64,000 bases of DNA from Neoscytalidium dimidiatum (GCA_037367355.1 CM074701.1:2790001-2854000); one strand, 5' to 3'; numbered from the stretch's first letter, positions 11,663-26,835 are shown. Numbers and translations are program-made. Notes: generated from the sequence alone by a model not told the origin.

Positions 11663-12292
11663 ATGGCCAAGAAAGATGTTTCGAAGCCTAAGCCGGTGCC
11701 CAACAAACACCTTCACTCGCGCATTTCCTACCTTTACCAGGCCGCCAACTACCTCGCCAACCAGACCGCCCAGAACGCCGAGCCGAGTAAGGAAAGAGTC
11801 ATCGAGCAAGCTAGCAACGATGCTATGGACGTAGATACAAAGCCGGACAAAGACTGTGCGAGCGAGCATGTCGATCCCGGTGCCAACGCCTACCCCCCTG
11901 GTCTTCCTTTTTATTACGTCTCTCATCTCCACTCAGTCTCTATGAAGTCTCAAATTCGACTGTCACAGAATATCAAGCATTCCATCTGCAAGCGCTGTAA
12001 TGCTATTCTGGTCCCCGGGAGTACCTCATCGAGTAAGATTGAGAACAAAAGTCGCGGAGGCAAGAAGCCTTGGGCAGACGTGCTCGTCATCGAATGCAAT
12101 GTTTGCCAGGCGCAGAAGCGCTTTCCCGTCGGAGCCAAGCGACAGCTGAGGAAGAGCGAGAGGGTGGAAATTGAGCAAGGCAAACAGACGGGCACTATGA
12201 CGACGAAGGCTATTACTGAGACTACGGATGAGGATAATAGAACGTCGATTACGCCACTGGTCGAGGATGTGAGACTGGGGACTCCGAAGTGA
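11663..12292 (+). CDS. RNase P/MRP subunit, Rpr2/Rpp21/Snm1 family
   Basis: A single exon of 209 aa. Residues 11-35 form the N-terminal helix typical of the family (KHLHSRISYLYQAANYLA). The zinc ribbon is made of Cys109/Cys112 (CKRC) and Cys145/Cys148 (CNVC). A central acidic insert (about 40-80) and a Thr/Glu-rich tail look disordered. The family is a protein subunit of the ribonucleoprotein that removes 5' leaders from pre-tRNA. Start choice: the frame stays open to an ATG at 11588, but the ATG at 11663 has a strong gccATGG context and begins the conserved helix region. The segment cannot by itself separate Rpr2 (RNase P) from Snm1 (RNase MRP). Confidence 0.88.
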   Translation: MAKKDVSKPKPVPNKHLHSRISYLYQAANYLANQTAQNAEPSKERVIEQASNDAMDVDTKPDKDCASEHVDPGANAYPPGLPFYYVSHLHSVSMKSQIRLSQNIKHSICKRCNAILVPGSTSSSKIENKSRGGKKPWADVLVIECNVCQAQKRFPVGAKRQLRKSERVEIEQGKQTGTMTTKAITETTDEDNRTSITPLVEDVRLGTPK

Positions 12293-13129
12293 TCTACCGC
12301 CAAGGAATTCCATTTACGGTAACCCAACAGAGGAGCCTCAAGATCTCCACTCGCCCTCTCGGAAACGCACCCAGAAACTCGGAACAATCACCTTGCAGCT
12401 GATTGGTTCGGCGATTCGCTCCTTGATCGCATCCGAAGTACCAGAGTTTCGTTATCAAAAGGTTCGCTCAAGCCAGAGCCAGAAATCTGGTAGAAAGTTG
12501 GCTCACTCAAGCTTCGTGCTAACCGAGATCACTTGGTGCCCTCGGTGGCTTCCTGGTCTTCTGGTGGTCTCTAAAGCCATGCTACCATGCGGCCTGATTG
12601 AATGGTGTCCAGCTCCACCTGTCGAAACAGGACAGACGTCGGCTATCTTCATTTGTGCCATGATGGGTAATGTGGTCGGAAACGAGCTATACCGTTGGGA
12701 TTTGAAGTTTCTTCTTGCAAAGTCTAAACAAGCCCCGACATGCCTGGTCTCATTTTACCAACTCGCTCAGCTGGGGTTTCACGCTCTTTCAGAATTAATG
12801 GTGCTCCTTAACCAGGTAGTTGGATCAGTCTTGATGTCGTTAATTTCGATCTTGGGGCTCTTTTCGGCGAAACAATCATTTTCCAGGGCTCTACGACATG
12901 GGGATAGTCCCCTTGTCTAGCCCTTTCGGCTTCCCAGAGGTGTTGAAACAGCTTCGATCGATCAACTTCCCTGGCCAAAGGCTCAATGATCCCGTGAGCT
13001 GAGCGTGCATTCGATCACATCCACATCACAATCTGCTATGTTCGATCTTTTACTGGCTTAGAGGTAGTGATGTTAAATCTCTGCGGACATCGACCTGAAA
13101 ATCTCGACGATCCTTCTATCAACTATTAG
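12293..13129. other. Intergenic, no recognisable gene
   Basis: A frame open from 12393 to 12920 has no family motif. If the P450 relic downstream once had its N-terminal half here, I cannot recognise it, apart from a weak match to the residues that usually precede the I-helix around 13060-13080. Confidence 0.5.
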
Positions 13130-13898
13130 GATTTCAGTTCCACCACTGCGTTCAACTTCGCTGGGCATGACACAACAGCGCACTCGCTGAACTTTGCTTT
13201 CTACCTCCTGGCTGCCTACCCAGACGTGCAAGACTGGATCAACGAGGAGATCCACCACGTTTTCGGAGACGACGACCCATCGATCTGGAGCTATGTATGA
13301 GTCTTTTCCAAGGTTGAACAGGTGTCTGGCCGTTCTGGTCAGCATTCGCCTTTCCACTGACCGTGCGAAGACTTGATGCTGACATGGACAACAGTACGAG
13401 ACCCTCCACCTCTACAATCCTCTCCTCAGCATCGTCAAGGGCACGGAAGACCATGCTGCGGAACTCACCGTCGATGGCAAAAGCTACACTGTCCCTCCGC
13501 AAACGCGTATCATCCTCAACATCAACGCCGCCCACTCACATCCACGGTATTGGGGAGATGATAGCCTTGAATTCAAGCCATCTCGCTGGGTTCTGATCGC
13601 CGAAGGAGACAGCCCGAGCATCGACAGCGAGTATCTGCTCTCGCCACCACGAGGTGCGTTTATGGGGTGGTCAGACGGGAGCCGAGCGTGTCCGGGCAAG
13701 AAGTTCGCGCAAGTAGAGCACGCAGCGGTCATGGCGGCGGTGTTCCGTGAGTATCGCGTAGAGCCAGCGAGGTTGGACGGTGAAGATGCAGAGCAGGCAC
13801 GGAAGAGGACGGTTGACTGCATTGCGGATAGCGGGATGCAGCTGTTATTTCAGATGTTGAGGCCGGAGAGTGTAGCATTGGCTTGGAAGAAGAGGTAA
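13130..13898 (+). pseudogene. Cytochrome P450 C-terminal fragment (frameshifted)
   Basis: This is the C-terminal half of a fungal P450. The I-helix oxygen-binding motif reads FAGHDTTA (about 13163-13186). The frame breaks at a 4-bp tandem duplication TATG/TATG (13292-13299), and deleting one copy would rejoin SIWSY to ESFPRLNRCLAVL. A 60-nt-scale intron (GTCAGC donor after 13334, acceptor before 13395) leads to ETLHLYNP, where the near-invariant K-helix ExxR reads ExxH. PERF-like FKPSRW and the heme loop FMGWSDGSRACPG are intact, and the frame stays open to a stop at 13896-13898. The N-terminal half, with its membrane anchor, is missing or unrecognisable. P450s are heme monooxygenases, but this copy should be inactive. 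A sequencing error could explain the duplication but not the ExxH change or the missing half. Confidence 0.8.
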
Positions 13899-14401
13899 TG
13901 TCAATGCTTGATGAAGGTAGGAATCATTCAGGCCGGGGCGCGAAGGAAATGAATTGTAGCGCAGCATGCTGATGTACCTTGAAGTTGACGAGAGTACTTC
14001 GTGAGATCATATTGGCGGAGGGGATGAGAGCAGAGCAAGGGAACACGAAGCACTTGCGCCCACAAGAATATGTAATGCAGGCCGTTTGCCTCCCTCACAT
14101 GGCCATAACACACGTTACGCTTGCCTCAACATGGAAGTGTACTAGAAGGTGTGGACTAAACCGCATTCGTGCCGGGCGAGCCCTTATTTCCGGCCCGTGG
14201 AAAACGTGAAGGAGCTCCCTGGCCCGCCTGCTCATCACCGTCGGTGGCCGGAGTTAGCGGAGATCCCGTTCTCCCCGCTTCCAATGAAAACTCCGAAACA
14301 CCAGCGACTATGACAAAAACGCCCCTCTTTATAAACGGCAGGGGACGCCACCTCGCTAAGATCCTCCATGTTAAACATCCCGATCCTCCTCTTGGCGGAC
14401 C
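13899..14401. other. Intergenic with promoter of the MFS gene
   Basis: No gene was seen. A TATA-like element (TTTATAAA, about 14328-14335) lies 70-85 bp upstream of the two candidate ATGs of the following transporter gene. Confidence 0.55.
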
Positions 14402-16540
14402 TTGTCCAAGATAATGTCTGTTCATGATCGGTCACGCCCAGACACTCCCAAGGAACATCCACCGTGCGAGGAAATCAGCGAGAACGCCATTAGAGCAGAG
14501 AGCGAAGATGGGACAGTACAGGCCGACAAGCATGCAAGCAACAATGCAGTCACAGGGGAAGGTAAAGGCGCCGACACGACAGCAGACGTCGAGGCATCAG
14601 CCGCAGACCCACCGAAACCACCAATACACTCCGTTTTCTCTTCAAAAACCAAAGTGCTTATTATCACCATGACCGCCATGGCCAGCATATTCTCCCCCAT
14701 TGCGGGCCAGATCTACTTGCCCGCCTTAAACACCCTGGCGAAGGAGTTCCACGTCTCAGTTGCCAATATCAACCTCTCTGTGACCACCTACATGATTCTT
14801 CAGGGAATTGCACCCATGTTCTTCGGCGATCTCGCGGACTCGGTGGGTAGAAGACCAACCTACATCATGTGTTTTACCGTCTTCTTCTTCGCCAATCTGG
14901 GCCTTGCTCTGCAGCGTGACTACGCTGCGCTGCTGGTGCTACGCGCCATGCAAAGCTCTGGCAGCAGCGGTGTGATCGCGCTCGGGAACGGCGTCGTCTC
15001 GGACATCACCACCAGTGCAGATCGCGGGTCATACGTAGCATGGGTCCAGATGGGCACTCAACTAGGGCCCGCTTTAGGACCAGTGCTCGGCGGCATCCTG
15101 GCCCAATTCCTCGGCTGGCCGTCTATCTTCTGGTTCCTGCTCATCAGCGGCGGCCTCTATCTCATCCTCTACATCATCCTGATCCCGGAGACGGGGAGGA
15201 ACGTCGTGGGCGACGGCTCCCTCCCTCCGCAAGGATGGAACAAATCCCTGGTCAACGTCTGGGAAGACCGCAAACGCCAGAAGAACGGCCTCACCCGCAC
15301 CGCCTCCCGCCAGGCCAAGTACGAAGAGGCCAAGCGACTGGCCCAGGAGCGCCCATTCCATTTCCCCAACCCACTGAGCGCGTTGCGCATCGTCGTCGAG
15401 AAGGACGTGTTCCTCGTGCTCCTCTCGCTGTCCCTGATCGTGACCGGCTTCTTCTGCCTGCTCGTGCCCATCCCCAGCCTCTTCGCCAGCACGTACGGCT
15501 TCAACGACCTCCAAATCGGCCTCTGCTACATGTAAGTCTCCACAGCAGCCGACATACCCCTCTAAAAAAAAAAAAAAAAAAACCCCCCCCCCCCAGTCTT
15601 CCCCTTCTCGGAACCAACGCTGACCCCCCGAGCCCGCCGCAGCCCCTTCTCCGCCGGCTCCATGCTCGGCAGCGTCCTCTGCGGCCGCTTCCTCGACCGC
15701 AACTACCGGCGCGTCGCGCGCAAGCACGGCGTCCCGATCGACCGCAAGCGCGCGACCGACCTGCGCCGCTTCCCCATCGAGCGCGCCCGCCTCGAGGTCA
15801 TCTGGGTGCCGCTGGTGGTCGGCAGCTGCTCCGTCGTGGTGTGGGGCTGGGTGCTGCGCGCGAAGACGCACCTGTCGGTGCCGCTGATCATCTTGTACGG
15901 GGCCGGTCATCCCCTTTTCTCCCTCTCTTCTTTCTCTCTTTTTCCCCCCCTTCCCTGAGACGAAGGAAATAAAAAAGGAATCATGCTGACTTTTTGCCAA
16001 TCCCCCAGCTTCGTCGGCGGCGCCACCCTCTCCGGCGCCATGTCCATGCTCATCTCCCTGCTCGTCGACCTGTACCCTTACCGCGCCGCGACCGCCATGG
16101 CCGGCCTGAACCTGTGCCGCTGCAGCATGAGCGCGGCGGGCACCGCCGCCATCGAGTACATCATCCGCGCGTGGGGGCTCGGCTGGACGTACGTCTTCAT
16201 CGGGGGCGCCATGCTGGCGAGCGTGCCGCTGCTGTGGTGCGTGATGAAGTGGGGCCCGCGGTGGAGGGAGGCGAGGTACGTGCGGATGGAGAGGAAGAAG
16301 GAGAAGGAGGAGAGGGCGAAGAGGGGGGAGGCGGTGGTGGAAGAGGAGGAGGAGGAGGAGGAGGAGGAGGCGCGTGGGGAGGGGAGGCGGAGCGAGAAGA
16401 GTGAGTGTGATGGGGATGCGGAGCGGGTGAGCGGTAGGGAGGGATTGCGTGAGGAACAGGAGTCTGAGGTCAGTAAGGCGGCGTCGCGGCAGGAGGAGAG
16501 AGATGCTGTGGTCGGCGATCGGAGAGAAAAGACGCCGTGA
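14402..16540 (+). CDS. MFS drug:H+ antiporter, DHA1 type (Qdr/Dtr1-like)
   Basis: Three exons: 14402-15531, 15643-15894 and 16009-16540. The product is 637 aa, or 633 aa if translation starts at the next ATG (14414). An acidic disordered N-terminus of about 85 aa precedes twelve predicted membrane segments. Visible DHA1 signatures are SPIAGQIYLPALN in segment 1, DLADSVGRRPTYI (the motif-A loop between segments 2 and 3) and the segment 5 motif GTQLGPALGPVLGG. The central cytosolic loop is long. The C-terminal tail is extremely charged, with a run of glutamates encoded by GAG triplets near 16340-16370. Family members export drugs, polyamines or spore-wall precursors at the plasma membrane; the substrate here is unknown. 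Intron 1 contains an A19C12 homopolymer pair. Confidence 0.9.
15564..15594 (+). repeat. A19-C12 homopolymer pair inside an intron
   Basis: Nineteen A residues are followed directly by twelve C residues and then AG, between the donor at 15532 and the acceptor at 15642. The poly-C/AG edge forms a decoy acceptor 46 nt upstream of the one that keeps frame. Confidence 0.85.
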
Positions 16541-17707
16541 GGGGTAGAGAGCAGTGATACTTTCTCTTAGACGATTTTAATGTCAGCCCTTACAATACTC
16601 GTAACTGGTGAATATTAGACGGTGCTGGTGTGTCAAGTGTGGTTGGCGTCGAGTCAGCGAGGTAAGAGCGAGCCCGCAGCAGCAAAAGCAACCACTTCCA
16701 GAAGAATGCTCAAAATCAAGTGAGTGCACATATGCGCGTCCAAGTCGCTGATTTACTTTCGCCGCGGCACCGGGCGTCCTTCCGTCTCGTGTACGCTCGA
16801 TTTTTCCCCCAACACCAATTACTACCGGTCTAACAGAATCCCTACCACCTTCTACCAAAACCTCCCAGGCCACGACCGCAGCCGCGGACACCAAGCAGCA
16901 TGCGTTCCCCCTCTCCTCCTCGCCTAAGACCTAACGACAGACCCCCACAAGCGAGTCCGCCAAACCCCTGCCGGCCAAGAGATAGCTCACTCCCCTCCCC
17001 GCGGATCCACCCCCGCCGGTCGACGTGGGGTAGCCTCCCCGCTCCCGTCGGGCGTTGGTGACGCATCTGGCGCGAATCGCGAGCTCGACGCGAGCAGCAG
17101 CAGCAGCAGCGCAGGAACAGCAGCCTAAAGAAGAAATGCGAGCGCCCCCAATATTTCGGAAGGGGCGTCAATAACTTTCGTGTAGCGATCCTTGCATGGA
17201 AGTGGTGTGGGGGGGAGTGCTCCAAGCGGACGCGACGGTGGTCAGCGGGAGATCGGCCAACCTTAGTTTTCTTTTTTATTTTTTTTCGATGCTTCGGTTC
17301 GGTTCGGAGGGGGTTTGGTTGGATGGCGTACAGGGGGAGGGGAGGGGAGGGGGGAAGACCCTGGTTAGGTTACGAGAGAAAGATCGGATGGATTGGGGGA
17401 GGGGGAGGTCTGGCATGTGAAAGGTGATCCTTTGTGGGGGCCGATGTGGACGGTGGAACGGCCTGTCTCTCCACTCTCAACACCATCGTGGCAGAAAATA
17501 TTGTAGGTCAACTTCCAAGTAGTTGACTCTTTGGTTGGCAGGATGCTGCTGAAGTTTTGGGCACAGCTTTCGTGGTTTCAAGAGACGAATAAATACCATT
17601 TCTCCATTTCATCGAAGATTATCACTTATGCATAAAACCTTCATACGTTCATGCCATCATAAAAATTCCTCACTCATGAAACCCAATTCCTTCCCACCGC
17701 AATCACC
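16541..17707. other. Intergenic between convergent genes
   Basis: The stretch lies between the 3' ends of the MFS gene and the esterase. It contains an AGC triplet run (about 17094-17110) and G-rich runs (17320-17355). No supported coding region was found. Confidence 0.6.
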
Positions 17708-19405
17708 TCAGATCCTCAAGCTCGCCGCGCTCCCGGCCAACGTCTCAAACTGCGCCTGCCTGAAATTGTCATTCCCGACACTAACCAACCCGCCCGCCGC
17801 GAACTGCAGCAACCGCGGCTGCGCAACCGTCCACTCCGGCCACGCGGGCGTGCCGCCGGGCAGCGCGCTGTTCGGATCCAGATCGGCCACGAAGTTCACG
17901 TAGAACTGGCGCGTCTTGTCGGCGGTGATGGGCAGCAGGCCGAAGAAGTTGACGAGGACGTCGCTGGCGTGGAAGGTGCCGAGGACGGGGGTGCCGAAGA
18001 GGTAGGTGTTGAGGTACGAGTAGGCGGCGGGGAGCTGGGGCGCGACGAGGTTGAGGTAGACGCGGCGCGTCAGCGTGAAGGTGACGTCGCCGAGGATGGC
18101 GGCCAGGCGCTTGAACTGCGGGCGGATCTCGTTGGCGATGCTCGTGCGGAAGGGCGAGCCCGCGGTGATGTCGTTCGGGTAGGACGCTACCAGGTCGGCG
18201 ACGGTCTGCGGGTCCGTGGCCGGGAAGTAGGATTGCAGGTACGCGGTCAGCTCGGCGTCGGTCGTGATGTTCAGCTGCACGAGGGAGAAGAGGGTTCCTT
18301 CGTCTTCTTGGTCGCCGATGATGATGGGGACTTTGGCGACGCGGCCGGCGGTTACGGAGACATCGGGGGACTCGGAGAAGAAGTTGTCGGAGGGGTCTGG
18401 GCGAGGCAGGTAGGAGAGGTCGAGGCTGCGGTAGCCGAAGATGGCGGGGACGCTGTTGGCGGCCGAGAGGAAGTCTTGCGTAGACAGGCCGCGCAGGCAG
18501 GCGAGCGTGTCGGATTCGCTGTCACAGCCGGCGCTACGAACGACGGTGTCGTAGATGTTCTGGGCCTTCTCGGATGAGACGTCCTGGGCTGGGACGATGG
18601 AGCCCGAGTTCATGATCGCGCCGCGGAAGAGGGGCCGCCCATTGTAGGTGTTGTCGCCGCCGTTGATGACGGTTTGGTCGAAGACGGAAATTGCTCCTGC
18701 GCTCTCGCCCCAGATGGTCACTTTCTCGGGATCGCCGCCGAAGGCTTCGATGTTGTCCTGGACCCATTGCAGAGCGAGGCGCTGATCGCGCAATCCGAGG
18801 TTTGTGCTTCCATCCTCCTGCAGCTCACGACCTGCCAGGAAGCCGAAGCCACCCACCCGGTAGTTGATGGCAACATAGATGATGTCCTTTCCAAGATCTA
18901 CTGACTTGCTGACGAAGGAGGATCCGTCGTAAAGCTGATTTGAGCCGAACTCAAAGCCTCCACCGAAGAGCCAGAACAGCACGGGGAGTTTAGAACCGGC
19001 AGTGGTTCCGGCGGGACGTTGGACATTCAAGGTGAGGCAGTCCTCACTTGACTGGGTGGCCGCCTGCACTGCCGGGTTGTTGATCAGGTCTGAGATGACG
19101 TCGCCGATAAGAGAGCTCGTATCAATCTGAACGAAGAATTGTGGGCATGAGGACGGAATCCCTGTGGCTTGAATGGTTCCAAACGGCTTGTTGATGGTCT
19201 GCGGAGGCTTAAGACGGAGAGGCCCAACCGGAGGTTGGGCAAAGGGAATGCCTTTGAAGCTCTCCACGCCGCCAGATGAGGAGCCTACGACGGTTCCATT
19301 CTGGATAGTGACTGAGGGCCCAGCCTGGCGTTCAAACAACGGATCTGCTGCGGGCGCAGCAATGGCGCCTGCCGCAAAAAGGGAGATGATCGCTGTAGCA
19401 AGCAT
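17708..19405 (-). CDS. Secreted type-B carboxylesterase/lipase
   Basis: An intronless gene of 565 aa. The ATG at 19405 was chosen because it begins a clear signal peptide (hydrophobic residues 3-17, cleavage near AIAAPA); an upstream in-frame ATG at 19507 would bury it. The fold is alpha/beta hydrolase of the cholinesterase/type-B family: the GIPFAQPPVGPLRL block (52-65), EDCLTLNVQRP, the oxyanion-hole FGGGFEFG (about 147-154), the nucleophile elbow GESAG with Ser235, the acid in DQEDEGT (probably Glu369) and His479 in GTFHASD. All three triad residues are present. The family hydrolyses carboxylic esters or lipids outside the cell. N-glycosylation sequons are visible (e.g. NGT at about 36). 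A TATA-like element lies about 105 bp upstream. Confidence 0.93.
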   Translation of the reverse strand: MLATAIISLFAAGAIAAPAADPLFERQAGPSVTIQNGTVVGSSSGGVESFKGIPFAQPPVGPLRLKPPQTINKPFGTIQATGIPSSCPQFFVQIDTSSLIGDVISDLINNPAVQAATQSSEDCLTLNVQRPAGTTAGSKLPVLFWLFGGGFEFGSNQLYDGSSFVSKSVDLGKDIIYVAINYRVGGFGFLAGRELQEDGSTNLGLRDQRLALQWVQDNIEAFGGDPEKVTIWGESAGAISVFDQTVINGGDNTYNGRPLFRGAIMNSGSIVPAQDVSSEKAQNIYDTVVRSAGCDSESDTLACLRGLSTQDFLSAANSVPAIFGYRSLDLSYLPRPDPSDNFFSESPDVSVTAGRVAKVPIIIGDQEDEGTLFSLVQLNITTDAELTAYLQSYFPATDPQTVADLVASYPNDITAGSPFRTSIANEIRPQFKRLAAILGDVTFTLTRRVYLNLVAPQLPAAYSYLNTYLFGTPVLGTFHASDVLVNFFGLLPITADKTRQFYVNFVADLDPNSALPGGTPAWPEWTVAQPRLLQFAAGGLVSVGNDNFRQAQFETLAGSAASLRI

Positions 19406-20368
19406 CGTTGAAGGATCCGTCAGGCTGAAGCGGGAAAAGATTGAGGGGATAAGAGCGGGGGCTGACTCTGACGACCAGCTCAAGAAATCATGTACCTGCA
19501 GAGTCAACTTTATAACGGTTCACGCCTAGTGGTGGGCAGCTGGCGCGGCCGCCTTCCAAGCAATGCCTAAGGACGATGCCTCGGTGCGCCGTATTCTGGG
19601 GAGGGCGCCCAAAAACGCCATCATTGCAAATATTTCCTTTCTGAGATAAGTCAGTCCGGGGAGCTCGTGTTGCGCCGACGATCAATTGCGGAGATAGCGA
19701 CGGATTGTACTCCGGAAGCCAGATCCGCATCGGTTGATGGCTGGAAAAACCCGGCTACCATGAGTCGTTGCCGCATGGCTGGGCGGCAAGATATATTACG
19801 ACTTTGATTGCGGGTTGTTGCAGAAAGACGGGTGGTAACAGAGGCTGAAATGGGAACAGCATGGTCTCTGGCCGAGGCTGATTGGGTAAGATGACGTGCG
19901 CGATGTTAGTGGTGTGTAGAATTCCGGGAAAGAATTGGCTGGAGGAGCTGAGAGCGAGGTGTCAATGGGCTAGCGCACCCTTGAAATCCCCGCAGTCACG
20001 AGGCACCTTCCCCGGACGAGGCGCCCGCTTGGCACTAGCCGCCAGCCGGACGCCAGTGTCAAACGTCGGGGTGCGAGCCGCTGTCTCAATGGCCAAGCAA
20101 TCTTGCCGAGTGCCGGACCTGGAAAATAAAGAAGACCGAACTTCTACCCCGCGAGTTGCTCCGGGGAGATTGCCTGTTCGGGCTATTCATTGAATTGTGC
20201 GGATAATCCGGGACGAGAGGTTCGGAGTGTGGGGGATGCTTGTCCCCGTGCAAGAAAGGTGGAAAGCCAGCAACAAGCATTGATTTTGCATTCTAACGTT
20301 GGGAAATACCTCCGAGATCAGGACGGCCTTCCATCTGTTACTGGAAGCTCGATAGTAGCTTACCAAAT
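19406..20368. other. Esterase promoter and downstream flank of the sulfatase
   Basis: No supported gene. On the minus strand GTTATAAA (19516-19509) is a likely TATA element for the esterase. Confidence 0.55.
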
Positions 20369-23665
<3,297 letters not shown>

Positions 23666-25581
23666 ATGGAGTCGAAAACGCCCGACGTGGAGGAGAACCC
23701 CTCACGTTTCTACTCTGGTGAAAAGCCCACCGGAAGTGACAGCTATGCCTCATCCAACTGCCAGCCCGATTGGACAGAGGAGGAGGAGAAGAAGCTTGTG
23801 CGCAAGATCGACATGATCTTGATGCCACTTCTCGTCCTTCCGTTCATTGCCCTTCAGCTGGACCGGGGCAACATGTAAGCTTTTCTGCAGAGCCTCGGAT
23901 GGTCGCCTGGCACTTACACGCATCAAGGGGAAATGCAGTGACGGACAACTTCATGGTATTCTCAACACGGCACCGAAACTTGCATCATCGCTAAGAGCGC
24001 ATAGGAAGATGTAGGGATCTCTCAAGCGCAGTACAATGTTGGCCAACAGCTGTTGTCAGCGGGTATCGTAGTGTTGGAGGTCAGACACCCCGGCATCATG
24101 GAGCACGCAATCGTCTTCCCGCGGAGCTAATGCATCGCGTAGATCCCGTCCAACCTTGTTCTCTATCGCCTTGGCCCACAGATCTGGATTAGCTTCCAGA
24201 TCTTCGCGTGGGGTCTCGTAGCTACGTTCCAGGCTTTCCAAAAAGGCCTCGGCGCTTACCTGGCCACACGACTCTTGCTTGGGTATGTCTAATCAGAAGG
24301 GCAGTACTGAGGCTTTACTGACACTGTAGAGTTTGATGGAGGCTGGCTTCATTCCCGCGTCTCTTTATGCCATCACGACCTGGTACAAGACTAAAGAGAT
24401 GAGCGTTCGGTTTGCCATCTTCTTCTTCGGCAACTACGTTGCACAGGCAGCATCCGGTCTCATTGCCTACGGGGTTCTTCATATGCGTGGCGTTGCAGGT
24501 CTGGCTGGATGGCAATGGCTGTTCATTGTGAGTGGATGTGCCTATTGCGATTCTCGGTGATTCTATGTACTAATGACGTGTAGATTGAGGGCCTGTATAC
24601 TGTCCTGGCTGGTGCGATTTACATGGCGTTCTATCCGAAGAGTCGCGACGAACCCGTCCCGTTTACTCGCCTGACGTACTTTAATGAGAGGGAGAAGCAC
24701 ATCATATCTCAGCGTGTCATCTTGGATGATCCTAGCAAGATCACTGGGACTAGTAAGACGATCTCGATGAAGGAGCTGGGATGGGCTGTGAGTCTAATTG
24801 GAATCCTGCGGACGACTAAAGCTAACATGATTTGTAGCTTTCGGACTGGACACTCTATCCTCACTGTCTCCTCACGATTTGTGCCCTCGCTCCATCCTCG
24901 ACGTACAGCTCCTATGGCCCCAAGCAGATCATCTCTTTCGGCTACGAGAAACTGCAGTCCAATGCGCTGTATTCAATCGGCTTGTGGATCCAGCTTTTCA
25001 CATCCCTGGGGTTCAGCTACTGGGCGTAAGTGTGCCTCTAAGACATCGCAAAGCACTGTGCTGACTGCGAGCAGCGATAAGCTGAAGAAGCGAGGGATCC
25101 CTGTGGGAACTGCTCTCGCACTTTGGTGGGGCTTCAACTTGGGTGCGCTGATCGTGCGGCGCTCGGATAACCACGGTGAACGATTGGCGATGATGATCAT
25201 GGCTTTGGCTTTCTCCAACATCTGGCGTGAGTGCTCATAATTCGGCCGAGTCGGCGACTTCTGACAATTTCGTCTGCTGCAGATCCGCTCAACAGCTCAT
25301 GGTTGGCCATCAATGCGCGGTCTCCGGCTGACCGTAGCATCAAGATGGCTTGCATCGTCATGTCAGCCAATCTGGCGGGGATCGTTGGGAACCAAATTTT
25401 CCAGCCCTACGATTCGCCTACGTACACGGTTGGACGGACGGTCAACGTTGTCCTTATTTCGGTGGCGTTGTTCTTCTGTCTGCTGCAGAACGGCTTGTAC
25501 CGGGGCTTGAACGTGCTCAACAGGAAGAAGGTCCAATCGGGCCAAGCCCAAGAAAACGAGGTGCGGAAATACTTTCTGTAA
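23666..25581 (+). CDS. MFS anion:cation symporter, Dal5/Tna1 (allantoate permease) family
   Basis: Nine exons: 23666-23874, 23928-23955, 24005-24079, 24143-24282, 24332-24527, 24584-24787, 24838-25025, 25075-25226 and 25283-25581. The product is 496 aa. Family landmarks are QLDRGNMGNAVTDNFM (end of segment 1), VGQQLLSAGIVVLEIPSNL, RLLLGLMEAGFIPASLY (segment 4) and GLAGWQWLFIIEGLYT (segment 6). Several acceptors end in AAG or GAG rather than CAG, but each is fixed by the family sequence. The family imports small organic anions such as allantoate, nicotinate, pantothenate or sulfonates with protons; the substrate here is unknown. The sulfatase next door makes a sulfated or sulfonated compound a reasonable guess. 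Confidence 0.9.
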
Positions 25582-26835
25582 GTTGCAGAGATATGGTGTT
25601 GGCAATTATGGTAGATACCCTTCACGCAGTCGTAATGCAGTAATGTTGTCTTATCAAGACGTCTCACCGCCCTCCCATTTTGGACAGCTGCATATCCGGG
25701 GGTGACGGTGCACTGCTACCGTATCGCCCCTTTGTCTCCGTCTCTCTCTCTCTCTCGCTCTCTCGCAATGCATGAGATTTATACAGCCGGAAATGCCGAA
25801 GCGGGTAAGGCTCGGGCTCCCGTATAGGATTATTGCCGAGCCTCAAGCTAATCAGCGGCTTTACGAGAGCTGCCAAGGCAATCATAAGGAGCCGTCGGCA
25901 GCGCCACTTCGTGCCGACCAATCCATCGGCTCCTGAGCCGCATCGGCTTGCATTAGACGTCCTTCTATCTCAGCCTCCAGCCACGCAACAGCCTCCACCT
26001 GAAAGATGGCGCGCAGGCGGGGAGCAGATGTTGTGTGAGTGTTGTCTGGATGCGCACCGGCCCTCTTGGCAGCCGGAAGAGCTGGTGGCAGTGGTCCATA
26101 CTACTACATTACTCGAGCTTACTTCTCCCCAAAAATAGCCCCACGTGCGTGTGCGCTGCGCTCCAGCCGACCTCGACGATACAACGCACCGACTCGCCGA
26201 AGCTTCATCTCCCATAAACCACATCCCACCGCCTTGAGCCCTACCGCCAAGCATGCTTCATGCTTGTCCGTGCTCACAACTCGTGCACCCTGCTCGTAGG
26301 GCTACCCAACCAGACGGACGCGCCGTACCCGCTCTGTCCCCATCGAGCAATCCTCGAGTCAGTCCATGCTGCCCCATTAATGCTCCCAAGGGACCACTGC
26401 GCTCCTGCACTGGCTTGGACCTCACGAGATAAGCTTCATCCTCTGGACTCCTTGAGGCTTGAGAGGCGCTACGCTTTCCGTTCCAGGCTGTCTCGAGCAA
26501 TTAGGCTGCCCGGCAGCGCAAAGCCGCAAAACACTATCGCCCGCGCCCGCGCCCGCGCCCGCGCCATGGTCGTGTGAAGTGCCGGTCGCTATAAAGCATG
26601 TCCCCGCGCATACGAGATGTCGTTATCGCCGTAGCCTTCCTGCCTGTCTGTGGCCCGATCCTTTGCCCTTGTGTGCGCTGAACGAGCGCTGCTCATATTT
26701 AAGCCTGTTCCTGTAGGGCTGAGCCTCTCGTTTTCCTTTTCCTTTCGTCTCGTGGTGTTTTTCGGGGGGTTGCATCTTCAGCCACTTTTCCTTCCCATCT
26801 TCATTCGCCCTCGAGAGTCCCGCACATCCTCCACC
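25582..26835. other. Intergenic with promoter of the LtrA-like gene
   Basis: TC repeats (about 25740-25765) and CGCCCG hexamer repeats (about 26540-26565) are visible. A TATTTAAG element (about 26695-26702) lies roughly 135 bp before the ATG of the next gene, followed by a pyrimidine-rich tract. No supported gene. Confidence 0.55.

Noticed and set aside
12393..12920. 176-codon frame upstream of the P450 relic
   Set aside because: It does not resemble a P450 N-terminus or any other family I know and has no good start context.
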